From NCBI GenBank assembly GCA_963556195.1, contig CAUVYP010000244.1, positions 3,782,001 to 3,846,000 of the forward strand: a stretch of DNA of 64,000 bases, given 5' to 3'. This stretch comes from Sepiola atlantica. Taxonomy: Eukaryota > Mollusca > Cephalopoda > Sepiida > Sepiolidae. A program made the position numbers and the translations under genes. The notes beneath the pieces are model-generated. The model was not told the origin of the DNA and did no database searches. It worked only from the letters and a program-made list of their open reading frames with translations. The first letter of the stretch is position 1. Each line of letters opens with the position of its first letter. Shown in pieces: positions 51,598-63,790 of this stretch.

Positions 51598-54500
51598 AGA
51601 TTAGTGATCACTAACCTGATTTCAAAGTGGTGATCACTAACCTGATTTCAAAGTGGTGATCACTAACCTAATTTCGAAGTAGTGATCACTAACCTAATTT
51701 CAAAGTGGTGATCACTAACCTGATTAAAAAGTGGGGATCACTAACCTAATTTCAGAGTGGTGATCACTAACCTAATTAAAAAGTGGTGATCACTAACCTA
51801 ATTTCAAAGTGGTGATCACTAACCTAATTTCAAAGTGGTGATCACTAACCTGATTTCAGAGTGGTGATCACTAACCTGATTTCAAAGTGGTGATCACTAA
51901 CCTGATTTCAAAGTGGTGATCACTAACCTAATTTCAAAGTGGTGATCACTAACCTGATTCAGAGTGGTGATCACTAACCTGATTTCATAGTGGTGATCAC
52001 TAACCTGATTCCAGAGTCTTGGTCACTAACCTAATTTCAAAGTGGTGATCACTAATCTAATTTCAGAGTGGTGATCACTAACCTGATTTCAGAGTAGTGA
52101 TCACTAACCTGATTTCAAAGTTGTGATCACTAACCTGATTTCAAAGTGGTGATCACAAACCTAATTTCAAAGTGGTGATCACTAACCTAATTTCAAAGTC
52201 GTGATCACTTACCTGATTAAAAAGTGGTGATCACTAACCTAATTTCAGAGTTGTGATCACTAACCTAATTAAGAAGTGGTGATCACTAACCTAATTTCAA
52301 AGTGGTGATCACTAACCTAATTTCAAAGTGGTGATCACTAACCTGATTTCAGAGTGGTGATCACTAACCTGATTTCAAAGTGGTGATCATTAACCTGATT
52401 TCAAAGTGGTGATCACTAACCTAATTTCAAAGTGGTGATCACTAATCTAATTTCAAAGTTGTGATCACTAACCTGATTTCAGAGTGGTGATCACTAACCT
52501 GATTTACAAGTGGTGATCACTAACCGAATTTAAAAGTGGTGGTCACTAACTTAATTTCAAAATGGTGATCACTAACCTAATTTCAAAGTGGTGATCACTA
52601 ACCTAATATCAGAGTGGTGATCACTAACCTAATTTCAAAGTGGGTATCACTAACCTAATTTCAAAGTGGTAAATACTAACCTAATTTCAAAGTGGTGATC
52701 ACTAACCTGATTTTAGAGTGGTGGTCACTAACCTAATTTCAGAGTGGTTATCACTAACCTGATTTCAAAGTGGTGATCACTAACCTGATTTCAAAGTGGT
52801 GATCACTACCGTTATTTCAAATTGGTGATCACTAACCTAATTTCAAAGTGGTGATCACTAACATTATTTCAGAGTGGTGATCATTAACCTGATTTCAAAG
52901 TGGTGATAACTAACCTAATTTCAAAGTGGTGATCACTAACCTGATTTCAGAGTGGTGATGACTAACCTGATTTCAAAGTGGTGATCACTAACGTGATTTC
53001 AAATTGGTGATCACTAACCTAATTTCAAAGTGGTGATCACTAACCTGATTTCAAAGTGGTGATCACTAACCTGATTTCAGAGTGGTGATCACTAACCTGA
53101 TTTCAGAGTGGTGATCACTAACCTGATTTCAAAGTGGTGATCACTAACCTGATTTCAAAGTGGTGATCACTTACCTAATTTCAAAGTGGTGATCACTAAC
53201 CTAATTTCAAAGTGGTGATCACTAACCTGATTTCAGAGTGGTGATCACTAAACTGATTTCACAGTGGTGATCACTAACCTGATTTCAGAGTGGTGGTCAC
53301 TGACCTAATTTCAAAGTGGTGATCACTAACCTAATTTCAAAGTGGTGATCACTAACCTAATTTCAGAGTAGCGATCACTAACCTGATTTCAAAGTGGTGA
53401 TCACTAACCTGATTTCAAAGTGGTGATCACTAACCTTATTTCAAAGTGGTGATCACTAACCTAATTTCAAAGTGGTGATAACTAACCTTATTTCAAAGTG
53501 GTGATCAATAACCTGATTTCAAAGTGGTGATCACTAACCTAATTTAAAAGTGGTGGTCCCTAACTTAATTTCAAAGTGGTGATCACTAACCTAATTTCAA
53601 AGTGGTGATCACTAACCTAATATCAGAGTGGTGATCACTAACCTAATTGCAAAGTGGTGATCACTAACCTGATTTCAAAGTGGTGGTCACTAACCTTATT
53701 TCAAAGTGGTGATAACTAACCTTATTTCAAAGTGGTGATCACTAACCTAATTTCAAAGTTGTGATCACTAACCTAATTTCAAAATGGTTATCACTAACCT
53801 GATTTCAAAGTGGTGATTACTAACCTAATTTCAAAGTGGTGATCACTAACCTGATTTTAGAGTGGTGGTCACTAACCTAATTTCAGAGTGGTGATCACTA
53901 ACCTGATTTCAAAGTGGTGGTCACTAACCTTATTTCAAAGTGGTGATAACTAACCTTATTTCAAAGTGGTGATCACTAACCTAATTTCAAAGTTGTGATC
54001 ACAAACCTAATTTCAAAATGGTTATCACTAACCTGATTTCAGAGTGTTATCACTAACCTTATTTCAAAGTGGTGATCACTAACCTGATTTAAAAGTGGTG
54101 ATCACTAACCTAATTTCAAAGTGGATATCACTAACCTAATTTCAAAGTGGATATCACTACCCTAATTTCAAAGTGGATATCACTAACCTAATTTCAAAGT
54201 GGTGATCACTAACCTGATTTCAGATTAATGATCACTAACCTGATTTCAAAGTGGTGATCACTAACATAATTTCAAAGTGGTGATCACTAACCTGATTTCA
54301 GAGTAGTGATCACTAACCTGATTTCAAAGTGGTGATCACTAACCTGATTTCAAAGTGGTGATCACTAACCTAATTTCAAAGTGGTGATCACTAACCTAAT
54401 TTCAAAGTGGTGATCACTAACCTGATTAAAAAGTGGTGATCACTAACCTAATTTCAAAGTGGTGATCACTAACCTTATAAAAAGTGTTGATCACTAACCT

Positions 54501-56000
54501 AATTTCAAAGTGGTGATCACTAACCGGATTTACAAAGTGGTGATCACTAACCTGATTACAGAGTGGTGATCACTAACCTAATTTCAAAGTGGATATCACT
54601 AACCTAATTTCAAAGTGGATATCACTAACCTAATTTCAAAGGGGTGATAACTAACCTGATTTCAGATTAGTGATCACTAACCTGATTTCAGAGTGGTGAT
54701 CACTAACCTAATTTCAAAGTGGTGATCACTAACCTGATTTCAAAGTGGTGATCACTTACCTAATTTCAAAGTGGTGATCACTAACCTAATTTCAAAGTGG
54801 TGATCACTAACCTGATTCAGAGTGGTGATCACTAACCTGATTTCAAAGTGGTGATCACTAACCTGATTTCAGAGTCTTGGTCACTAACCTAATTTCAAAG
54901 TGGTGGTCACTAATCTAATTTCAGAGTGGTGATCAATAACCTGATTTCAGAGTAGTGATCACTAACCTGATTTCAAAGTGGTGATCACTAACCTGATTTC
55001 AAAGTGGTGATCACAAACCTAATTTCAAAGTGGTGATCACTAACCTAATTTCAAAGTGGTGATCACTAACCTGATTAAAAAGTGGTGATCCCTAACCTAA
55101 TTTCAGAGTTGTGATCACTAACCTAATTAAGAAGTGGTGATCACTAACCTAATTTCAAAGTGGTGATCACTAACCTAATTTCAAAGTGGTGATCACTAAC
55201 CTGATTTCAGAGTGGTGATGATCACGAACCTGATTTCAAAGTGGTGATCATTAACCTGATTTCAAAGTGGTGATCACTAACCTAATTTCAAAGTGGTGAT
55301 CACTAACCTAATTTCAAAGTTGTGATCACTAACCTGATTTCAGAGTGGTGATCACTAACCTTATTTAAAAGTGGTGATCACTAACCGACTTTAAAAGTAT
55401 TGGTCACTAACTTAATTTCAAAGTGGTGATCACTAACCTAATTTCAAAGTGGTGATCACTAACCTAATATCAGAGTGGTGATCACTAACCTAATTTCAAA
55501 GTGGGTATCACTAACCTGATTTCAAAGTGGTAAATACTAACCTAATTTCAAAGTGGTGATCACTAACCTGATTTTAGAGTGGTGGTCACTAACCTAATTT
55601 CAGAGTGGTGATCACTAACCTGATTTCAAAGTGGTGATCACTAACCTGATTTCAAAGTGGTGATCACTACCGTTATTTCAAATTGGTGATAACTAACCTA
55701 ATTTACAAGTGGTGATCACTAACCTGATTTCTAGAGTGGTGATCACTAACCTGATTTCAAAGTGGTTATAACTAACCTAATTTCAAAGTGGTGATCACTA
55801 ACCTGATTTCAGAGTGGTGATCACTAACCTGATTTCAAAGTGGTGATCACTAACGTGATCTCAAAGTGGTGATCACTAACCTAATTTCAAAGTGGTGATC
55901 ACTAACCTAATTTCAAAGTGGTGATCACTAACCTGATTTCAGAGTGGTGATCACTAACCTGATTTCAAAGTGGTGATCACTAACCTGATTTCAAAGTGGT
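51598..56000. repeat. Higher-order repeat pair, about 3.06 kb, paralogous to 31-35 kb
   Basis: CAGATTAGTGATCACTAACC at 51598 and 54663 are 3,065 bp apart. The block matches 30.2-35.4 kb in variant order, for example the CTAATTTCAGAGTGGGTGTC string at 30241 and 50809. It also contains the site equivalent to the retrotransposon insertion point, unoccupied at 55610-55614. Alignment offsets are constant: 20,206 bp upstream and 15,858 bp downstream of that point. Confidence 0.82.
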
Positions 56001-59000
56001 GATCACTTACCTAATTTCAAAGTGGTGATCACTAACCTAATTTCAAAGTGGTGATAACTAACCTGATTTCAGAGTGGTGATCACTAACCTGATTTCAAAG
56101 TGGTGATCACTAACCTGATTTCAGAGTGGTTGTCACTTACCTAATTTCAAAGTGGTGATCATTAACCTAATTTCAAAGTGGTGATCACTAACCTGATTTC
56201 AGAGTAGCGATCACTAACCTGATTTCAAAGTGGTGATCACTAACCTGATTTCAAAGTGGTGATCACTAACCTAATTTAAAAGTGGTGATCACTAACCTAA
56301 TTTCAAAGTGGTGATCACTAACCTGATTTCAGAGTGGTGATCAATAACCTGATTTCAAAGTGGTGATCACTAACCTAATTTAAAAGTGGTGGTCCCTAAC
56401 TTAATTTCAAAGTGGTGATCACTGACCTAATTTCAAAGTGGTGATCACTAACCTAATTTCAAAGTGGGTATCACTAACCTGATTTCAAAGTGGTGATTAC
56501 TAACCTAATTTCAAAGTGGTGATCACTAACCTGATTTTAGAGTAATGGTCACGAACCTAATTTCAGAGTGGTGATCACTAACCTGATTTCAAAGTGGTGG
56601 TCACTAAACTAATTTCAAAGTGGTGATCACAAACCTAATTTCAAAGTGGTGATTACTAACCTAATTTCAAAGTGGTGATCACTAACCTAATTTCAGAGTG
56701 GTGATCACTAACCTAATTTCAAAGTGGTTATCACTTACCTGATTAAAAAGTGGTGATCACTAACCTTATTTCAAAGTGGTGATCACTAACCTAATTTCAA
56801 AGTTGTGATCACTAACCTAATTTCAAAGTGGTTATCACTAACCTGATTTCAGAGTGTTGATCACTAACCTGATTTCAAAGTGGTGATCACTAACCTATCT
56901 TTAAAGTAGTGGTCACTAACTTAATTTCAAAGTGGTGATCACTAACCTAATTTCAGAGTGGTGATCACTAACCTAATATCAGAGTGGTGATCACTAACCT
57001 AATTTCAAAGTGGGTATCACTAACCTGATTTCAAAGTTGTGATTACTAACCTAATTTCAAAGTGGTGATCACTAACCTAGTTTTAGAGTGGTGGTCACTA
57101 ACCTAATTTCAGAGTAGTGATCACTAACTTGATTTCAAAGTGGTAGTCACTAAACTAATTTCAAAGTGGTGATCACTAACCTTATTTCAGAGTGGTGATC
57201 ACTAACCTGATTTCAAAGTGGTGATCACTAACCTGATTTCAAAGTCGTGATCACTAACGTTATTTCAAAGTGGTGATCACTAACCTGATTTCAGAGTGGT
57301 GATCACTAACCTGATTTCAGAGTGGTGATCACTAACCTGATTTCAAAGTGGTGATCACAAACCTAATTTCAAAGTGGTGATCACTAACCTAATTTCAGAG
57401 TGGTGATCACTAACCTGATTTCAAAGTGGTGATCACTAACGTGATTTCAAAGTGGTGATCACTTACCTAATTTCAAAGTGGTGATCACTAACCTAATTTC
57501 AAAGTGGTGATCACTAACCTGATTTCAGAGTGGTGATCACTAACCTGATTTCAAAGTGGTGATCACTAACCTGATTTCAGAGTGGTGGTCACTTACCTAA
57601 TTTCAAAGTGGTGATCACTAACCTAATTTCAAAGTGGTGATAACTAACCTGATTTCAGAGTAGCGATCACTAACCTGATTTCAAAGTGGTGATCACTAAC
57701 CTGATTTCAAAGTGGTGATCACTAACCTAATTTCAAAGTGGTGATCACTAACCTCATTTCAAAGTGGTGATCACTAACCTGATTTCAGAGTAGTGAGCAA
57801 TAACCTGATTTCAAAGTGGTGATCACTAACTTAATTTAAAAGTGGTGGTCACTAACTTAATTTCAAAGTGGTGATCACTAACCTAAATTCAAAGTGGTGA
57901 TCACTAACTTAATATCAGAGTGGTGATCACTAACCTAAGTTCAAAGTGGGTATCACTAACCTGATTTCAAAGTGGTGATTACTAACCTAATTTCAAAGTG
58001 GTGATCACTAACCTGATTTTAGAGTGGTGGTCACTAACCTAATTTCAGAGTGGTGATCACTAACCTAATTTCAAAGTGGTAGTCACTAAACTAATTTCAA
58101 AGTTGTGATCACAAACCTAATGTCAAAGTGGTGATTACTAACCTAATTTTAAAGTGGTGATCACTAACCTAATTTCAGAATGGTGATCACTAACCTAATT
58201 AAAAAGTGGTGATCACTAACCTTATTTCAAAGTGGTGATCACTAACCTAATTTCAAAGTGGTGATCACTAACCTGATTTCAGAGTGGTGATCACTAACCT
58301 GATTTCAAAGTGGTGATCACTAACCTGATTTCAAAGTGGTGATCACTAACCTAATTTCAAAGTTGTGATCACTAACCTAATTTCAAAGTGGTGATCACTA
58401 ACCTGATTTCAGAGTGTTGATCACAAACCTGATTTCAAAGTGGTGATCACTAACCTAATTTAAAAGTGGTGGTCACTAACTTGATTTCAAAGTGGTTATC
58501 ACTAACCTAATTTCAGAGTGGTGATCACTAACCTAATATCAGAGTGGTGATCACTAACCTAATTTCAAAGTGGGTATCACTAACCTGATTTCAAAGTGGT
58601 GATTACTAACCTAATTTCAAAGTGGTGATCACTAACCTGATTTTAGAGTGGTGGTCACTAACCTAATTTTAGAGAGGTGATCACTAACCTGATTACAAAG
58701 TGGTGGTCACTAAACTAATTTCAAAGTGGTGATCACTAACCTAATTTCAGAGTGGTTATCCCTAACCTGATTTCAAAGTGGTGATCACTTACCTAATTTC
58801 AAAGTGGTGATCACTAACCTGATTTCAAAGTGGTGATCACTAACCTTATTTCAGAGTGGTGATCACTAACCTGATTTCAAAGTGGTCATCACTAACCTAA
58901 TTTCAAAGTGGTTATCACTCCCCTGATTTCAGAGTGGTGATCACTAACCTGATTTCAAAGTTGTTATCACTAACGTCATTTCAAAGTGGTTATCACTAAC

Positions 59001-60199
59001 CTAATTTCAAAGTGGTGATCACTAACCTAATTTAAAAGTGGTGATCACTAACCTTATTTCAGAGTGGTGATCACTAACCTGATTTCAGAGTGGTAATCAC
59101 TAACCTGATTTTAAAGTGGTGATCACTAACCTGATTTCAAAGTGGTGATCACTAACCTAATTTCAAAGTGGTGATCACTAAGGTAATTTCAAAGTGGTGA
59201 TCACTAACCTGATTTCAGAGTGGTGATCACTAACCTGATTTCAAAGTAGTGATCACTAACCTGATGTCAAAGTGGTGATCACTAACCTAATTTCAAAGTG
59301 GTGATCACTAACCTAATTTCAAAGTGGTGATCACTAACCCGATTTCAGAGTGGTGATCACTAACCTAATTTCAAAGTGGTGATCACTAACCTTATTTCAG
59401 AGTGGTGGTCACTGACCTAATTTCAAAGTGGTGATCACTAACCTAATTTGAAAGTGGTGATAACTAACCTGATTTCAGAGTGGTGATCACTAACCTAATT
59501 TCAAAGTGGTGATCACTAACCTGATTTCAGAGTGGTGATCACTAACCTGATTTCAAAGTGGTGGTCACTTACCTAATTTCAAAGTGGTGATCACTAACCT
59601 AATTTCAAAGTGGTGATCACTAACTTAATTTCAGAGTGGTGATCACTAAGCTAATTTTAAAGTGGGTATCACTAACCTGATTTCAAAGTGGTGATTACTA
59701 ACCTAATTTCAAAGTGGTGATCACTAACCTTATTTTAGAGTGGTGGTCACTAACCTAATTTCAGAGTGGTGATCACTAACCTGATTTCAAAGTGATTGTC
59801 ACTAAACTAATTTCAAAGTGGTGATCACTAACCTAATTTCAGAGTGGTGATCACTAACCTAATTTACAAGTGGTGATCACTAACCTAATTTCAAAGTGGG
59901 TGTCACTAACCTGATTTCAAAGTGGTGATTACTAACCTGATTTAAAAGTGGTGATCACTAACCTACCTTCAAAGTGGTGATCACTAACCTGATTTTAGAG
60001 TGGTTGTCACTAACCTAATTTCAAAGTGGTAATCACTAACCTGATTTTAGAGTGGTGATCACTAACCTAATTTCAGAGTGGTGATCACTAACCTGATTTC
60101 AAAGTGGTGATCACTAACGTAATTTACAAAGTGGTGGTTACTAACCTAATTTCAGAGTGGTGGTCACAAACCTAATTTCAGAGTGGTGGTTACTAACCT

Positions 60200-62498
60200 G
60201 ATTTTAGTGTGGTAGTCACTAACCTAATTTCAGAGTTGTGATCACTAACCTGATTTTAGAGTGGTGATCACTAACCTGATTTCAGAATGGTGGTCACTTA
60301 CCTAATTTCAGAGGTGTGATCACTAACCTAATTTCAGAGTGGGTGTCACTAACCTAATTTTAGAGTGGTGGTCACTAACCTGATTTTAGAGTGGTGGTCA
60401 CTAACCTTATTTTAGAGTGGGGGTCACTAACCTAATTTCAAAGTGGTGATCACTTACCTTATTTCAAAGTGGTGGTCACTAACCTGATTTTAGAGTGGTG
60501 GTCACTAACCTAATTTCAGAGTGGGTATAACTAACCTAATTTCAGAGTGGTGGTCACTAACCTAATTTCAGAGTGGTGGTCACTTACCTAATTTCAGAGT
60601 AGTGGTTACTAACCTAATTTCAGAGTGGTGGTCACTAACCTGATTTTAAAGTGGTGGTCACTAACCTACCTTCAGAGTGGTGGTCACTTACCTAATTTCA
60701 GAGTAGTGGTCACTAACCTGATTTCAAAGTGGTAATCACTAACCTGATTTCAAAGTGGTGGTCACTAACCTGATTTTAGAGTCGCGGTCACTAACCTAAT
60801 TGCAGAGTGGTGATCACTAACTTAATTTCAGAGTGGTGATCACTAACCTTATTTCTAAAGTGGTGGTCACTAACCTGATTTTAGAGTGGTGATCACTAAC
60901 CTAATTTCAGAGTAGTGGTTACTAACCTAATTTCAGAGTGGTGATCACTAACCTAATTTCAGAGTAGTGGTTACTAACCTAATTTCAGAGTGGTGATCAC
61001 TAACCTAAGTTGAAAGTGGTGATCACTAACCTAATTTAAAAGTGGTGGTCACTAACCTAATTTCAGAGTGGTGGTTACTGACCTAATTTCAGAGTGGTGG
61101 TCACTAACCTAATTTCAGAGTGGTGATCACTAACCTAATTTCAAATTGGTGGTCACTTACCTTATTTTAGAGTGGTGGTCACTTACCTACTTTCAGAGTG
61201 GTGGTCACTTACCTTATTTCAAAGTGGTGGTCACTAACCTAATTTCAGAGTGGGGTTTACTAACCTTATTTTAGAGTGGTGATCACTAACCTAATTTTAG
61301 AGTAGTGATCACTAACCTGACTTCGGAGTGGTTGTCACTACATTGATTTCAGAGTAGTGGACACTAACGTAATTTCAGAGTGGTAGTCACTAACCTGATT
61401 TCAGAGTGGTGGTCACTAACTTAATTTAAAAGTGGTGGTCACTAACTTAATTTCAAAGTGGTGGTCACTACCCTTATTTCAGAGTGGTGGTCACTAAGCT
61501 AATTTCAGAGTGGTGATCACTAACCTAATTTCAAAGTGGTGGTCACTAACCTTATTTTAGAGTGGTTGTCACTAACCTAATTTCAGAGTGGTGGTCACTA
61601 ACCTTATTTCAGAGTGGTGGTCACTTACCTAATTTCAGAGTGGTTGTCACTAACTTAATTTCAGAGTGGTGATCACTAACCTAATTTCAGAGTGGTGGTC
61701 ACTAACCTAATTTCAGAGTGGTGGTCACTTACCTAATTTCAAAGTGGTGGTCACTTACCTGATTTTTGAGTGGTGGTCACTTAACTAATTTTAAAGTGGT
61801 GGTCACTAACTTTATTTCAGAGTGGTGGTCACTAACCTAATTTCAGAGTGGTGGTCACTTACTTAATTTCAAAGTGGTGGTCACTAACCTAATTTCAGAG
61901 TGGTGGTCACTAACCTAATTTCAGAGTGGTGATCACTAACCTGATTTCAGAGTGGTCATCACTTACTTAATTTTAGAGTTGTGGTCACTAACCTAATTTC
62001 AGAGTGGTGGTCACAAACCTGACTTCGGAGTTGTGGTCACTACATTGATTTCAGAGTAGTGGACACTAACCTAATTTCGGTGTGGTGGTCACTAACCTGA
62101 TTTCAGAGTAGGTGTTACTTATCTAATTTAAAATTGGTGGTCACTAACCTGATTTCAGAGTGGTGGTCACTAACTTAAGTTAAAAGTGGTGGTCACTAAC
62201 TCGATTTAAAAGTTGTGGTCACTAACCTTATTTCAGAGTGGTGATCACTAAGCTAATATTAAAGTGGTGGTCACTAACCTTATTTCAGAGTGGTGGTCAC
62301 TAACCTGATTTCAGAGTGGTATTCATTAACCTTATTTCATAGTGGTTGTCACTAACCTGATTTCAGAGTGGGGGTTACTTACCTAATTTCAGAGTGGTGG
62401 TCACTAACCTAAGTTCAGAGTGGTGTTCACTAACCTGATTTCAGAGTGGTGGCTACTAACCTAATTTCACGTTTGGCGGTCACTAACACAATGTCAAT
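60200..62498. repeat. Divergent edge of the satellite array
   Basis: In the last 2.2 kb most monomers read CAGAGTGGTGGTCAC in place of CAAAGTGGTGATCAC, so the GATC palindrome is largely absent, and private substitutions are frequent (CTTCGGAGTGG, CACTACATTGATTTC, GGACACTAAC). Edge divergence of this kind is expected where unequal exchange is rare. The small local repeats that persist, such as CTACATTGATTTCAGAGTAG near 61337 and 62039, are about 700 bp apart. Confidence 0.75.
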
Positions 62499-62750
62499 TT
62501 TTTTTAATTGATTATTTGCTATTTAAAATATGAATGTTTTCTTTTTCGTTTGAATATATTTTAAAATAGTTCTTTTTTTTTTAGTAGCTTATTTACATTT
62601 GTATATAATTGTAATGGTTTGTTATATACTGAAAATATTTTTTTAATATTTTAGTTTAGTTTTTCAATACTGTAATAGTGTCTATAAATAAATAAAAATT
62701 AAAATTAAATATAATAGTAATAACGTATCCAATACAAAATATTCCCGAAG
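62499..62750. other. AT-rich flank of the satellite
   Basis: About 250 bases composed mostly of A and T, with short homopolymers (T runs near 62498 and 62573) and AAAATTAAAATTAAATAT-type tracts. No open frame, repeat pair or RNA gene is recognisable. It marks the sharp end of the array. Confidence 0.6.
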
Positions 62751-62852
62751 AAATCGTCTTTTTATTCGACGGCGCCAGAGAAATTCCTTTCGATGATTGT
62801 CGAGGTTTTCCGGTCGAAAATGATGAGAGACTGTTGATAATCTAATATAATA

Positions 62853-63158
62853 TTGTCAATTTCCGATTTCGAAACCGGAAGCCGTCAGCAAGTTAACTGT
62901 TTCTCTTTTACCGAACCATTCGTGGCGATAAAAGTATTCTTTTCATGCACAGATGCTTGTGGAGTGTTCTCTAAAAAAGGAAACCGCATGCGATTGAAAT
63001 TGTACCGGATATCTTACCTGTATTATTCTGTAGAAAGATATCAGAAATCAACAGGGCTCAATTTTTGGAGAGCTTGTTTATACTTACCTCTGGTAGCCTT
63101 GTTAGATAATGGTGGGATGGCCGCATTGTATACGACGCCCCAGAGAGGGTGGCAGTAG
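62853..63158 (+). other. Weak 101-codon open frame, function unknown
   Basis: An ATG-initiated frame of 101 codons ending in TAG at 63156. It contains no recognised domain, and its composition (many Phe, Leu and Tyr) does not argue for a real protein. After the TAG the same frame stays open for 26 codons to TGA at 63237 (RGKIGSDVTS...LDEGG), with AATAAA just beyond at 63241. The tail and signal look like the end of a decayed coding repeat. I have a vague impression that such short strings recur in spider predicted proteins, which I cannot verify. It may equally be chance. Confidence 0.25.
63066..63078 (-). other. Consensus splice-donor match on the minus strand
   Basis: The minus strand reads CAGAGGTAAGTATAAAC, an essentially perfect 5' splice site. 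The minus-strand frame leading into it is open for about 35 codons back to a stop near 63203. It could be the 3' end of a small exon, but no acceptor, start codon or second exon was found in the window. Chance occurrence is quite possible. Confidence 0.25.
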
Positions 63159-63265
63159 CGAGGAAAAATCGGAAGTGATGTCACTTCTGTTCGACTTGAT
63201 CAAGCCCTCTTGTTCCTGCCCCTCGACGAAGGCGGTTGAGAATAAAGCGTGTCCCGCAAAAAAAA

Positions 63266-63600
63266 CAAAGGGTGCAAGAAAGTGAACACCAGAAAAAATA
63301 TTTCAAATACGTGAGTGGGTTGGGACCCTAACCCCCTTCAACGTAGACCCCGTGTGCTTTCACACAATTAGGCCACCGATCCATCCACTGCCGGAAATAC
63401 CTCTAGAAGTCTTCTTTTGGAATCTGTTCATCTCCGCTGTCGCGTTCCGCATTATCTCTTTTTGCGCACCCTCTCAACAACAGCTGCACTCCGAGCAGTT
63501 TGGAGCTTGTCAGAACGCTGGTCGTTTTTTTGAATCGGTTGAACCACTCCTTAATTTGTGTCACACATCGCATCTTCTCCAAACACCTGCTGAATCTAAC
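63266..63600 (-). pseudogene. Internally deleted mariner transposase relic
   Basis: Read on the minus strand, an N-terminal mariner-like piece (QIKEWFNRFK, typical of the transposase DNA-binding region) at about 63500-63560 is followed almost directly by a C-terminal piece (FRQWMDRW type) at about 63295-63446. The catalytic middle with the DDD triad is absent. Several frame changes are needed even within the pieces, so this is a dead relic. A possible terminal repeat, CAAAGGGTGCAAGAAAGTG, lies at 63266-63284, and the minus-strand order runs outward to it. Confidence 0.6.
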
Positions 63601-63757
63601 GCGGCGGCGAAGATGAACACCATTCCAGAGGAAGACTTCCAGAGGTGTTTCCGGCAGTGGATGGATCGGTGGGCTAAGTGTGTGCAAACACAAGGGGCCT
63701 ACTTTTAAGGGTATTAGGGGTCCCAACCCGTCACGTATTTGAACTATTTTTTTCTGG
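63289..63757. repeat. Fold-back inverted repeat of mariner 3' ends
   Basis: The left arm 63289-63446 and right arm 63598-63757 are inverted copies of the same mariner C-terminus and 3' untranslated region. They share strings such as CAAATACGTGA, GGTTGGGACC and CCGATCCATCCACTGCCGGAAA (the last is 22 bases at about 63377 on the left; key part ATCCATCCACTGCCGG). By eye they are clearly similar but not identical. The loop of about 150 bases is the antisense N-terminal fragment. The outer terminal sequences differ between arms. Confidence 0.75.
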
Positions 63758-63790
63758 CCTAAGGTCGAATACTTTTTAGACAAGACTCAT
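63598..63790 (+). pseudogene. Mariner transposase C-terminal fragment with 3' terminal repeat
   Basis: The plus strand encodes about 36 codons ending in TAA at 63706-63708 (MNTIPEEDFQRCFRQWMDRW, then KCVQTQGAYF), which resembles the C-terminal end of mariner transposases. It is followed by about 50 bases of untranslated sequence and a mariner-type terminal repeat at 63763-63789 (GGTCGAATACTTTTTAGACA...), bounded by TA at 63790-63791. Everything upstream of the C-terminal fragment is missing and replaced by the opposed relic. Confidence 0.65.

Larger units (their letters stand above)
39752..62498. repeat. 26-bp satellite array, right part
   Basis: Continuation of the same 26-bp satellite, about 870 monomers, in the same orientation and phase as the left part. 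It is non-coding for the same reasons. Monomers between 39.8 and 60 kb are mostly the GGTGATCAC type, with CTAATTTCAAAG or CTGATTTCAAAG/CAGAG. Large, very similar tandem blocks are more evident here than in the first 10 kb, so homogenisation is more recent. The last recognisable monomers (62440-62498) decay into CACTAACACAATGTCAA before an AT-rich flank. Confidence 0.98.

Noticed and set aside
1..62498. Regular short repeats resembling a CRISPR array
   Set aside because: The 26-bp units are directly adjacent with no unique spacers, the array is tens of kilobases long, and the flanks hold eukaryotic mobile elements. It is a satellite.
63070..63080. ATACTTACCT, identical to the 5' end of U1 snRNA
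   Set aside because: Only the first ten bases agree. The following sequence shows no match to the U1 stem-loops or Sm site as I know them. It is better read as a splice-donor-like match on the minus strand.
63165..63185. Short inverted repeat GAAGTGATGTCACTTC as a terminator hairpin
   Set aside because: It is a two-base-loop dyad in eukaryotic sequence with no T tract after it, and it lies inside the overlapping open frames. No regulatory role can be supported.
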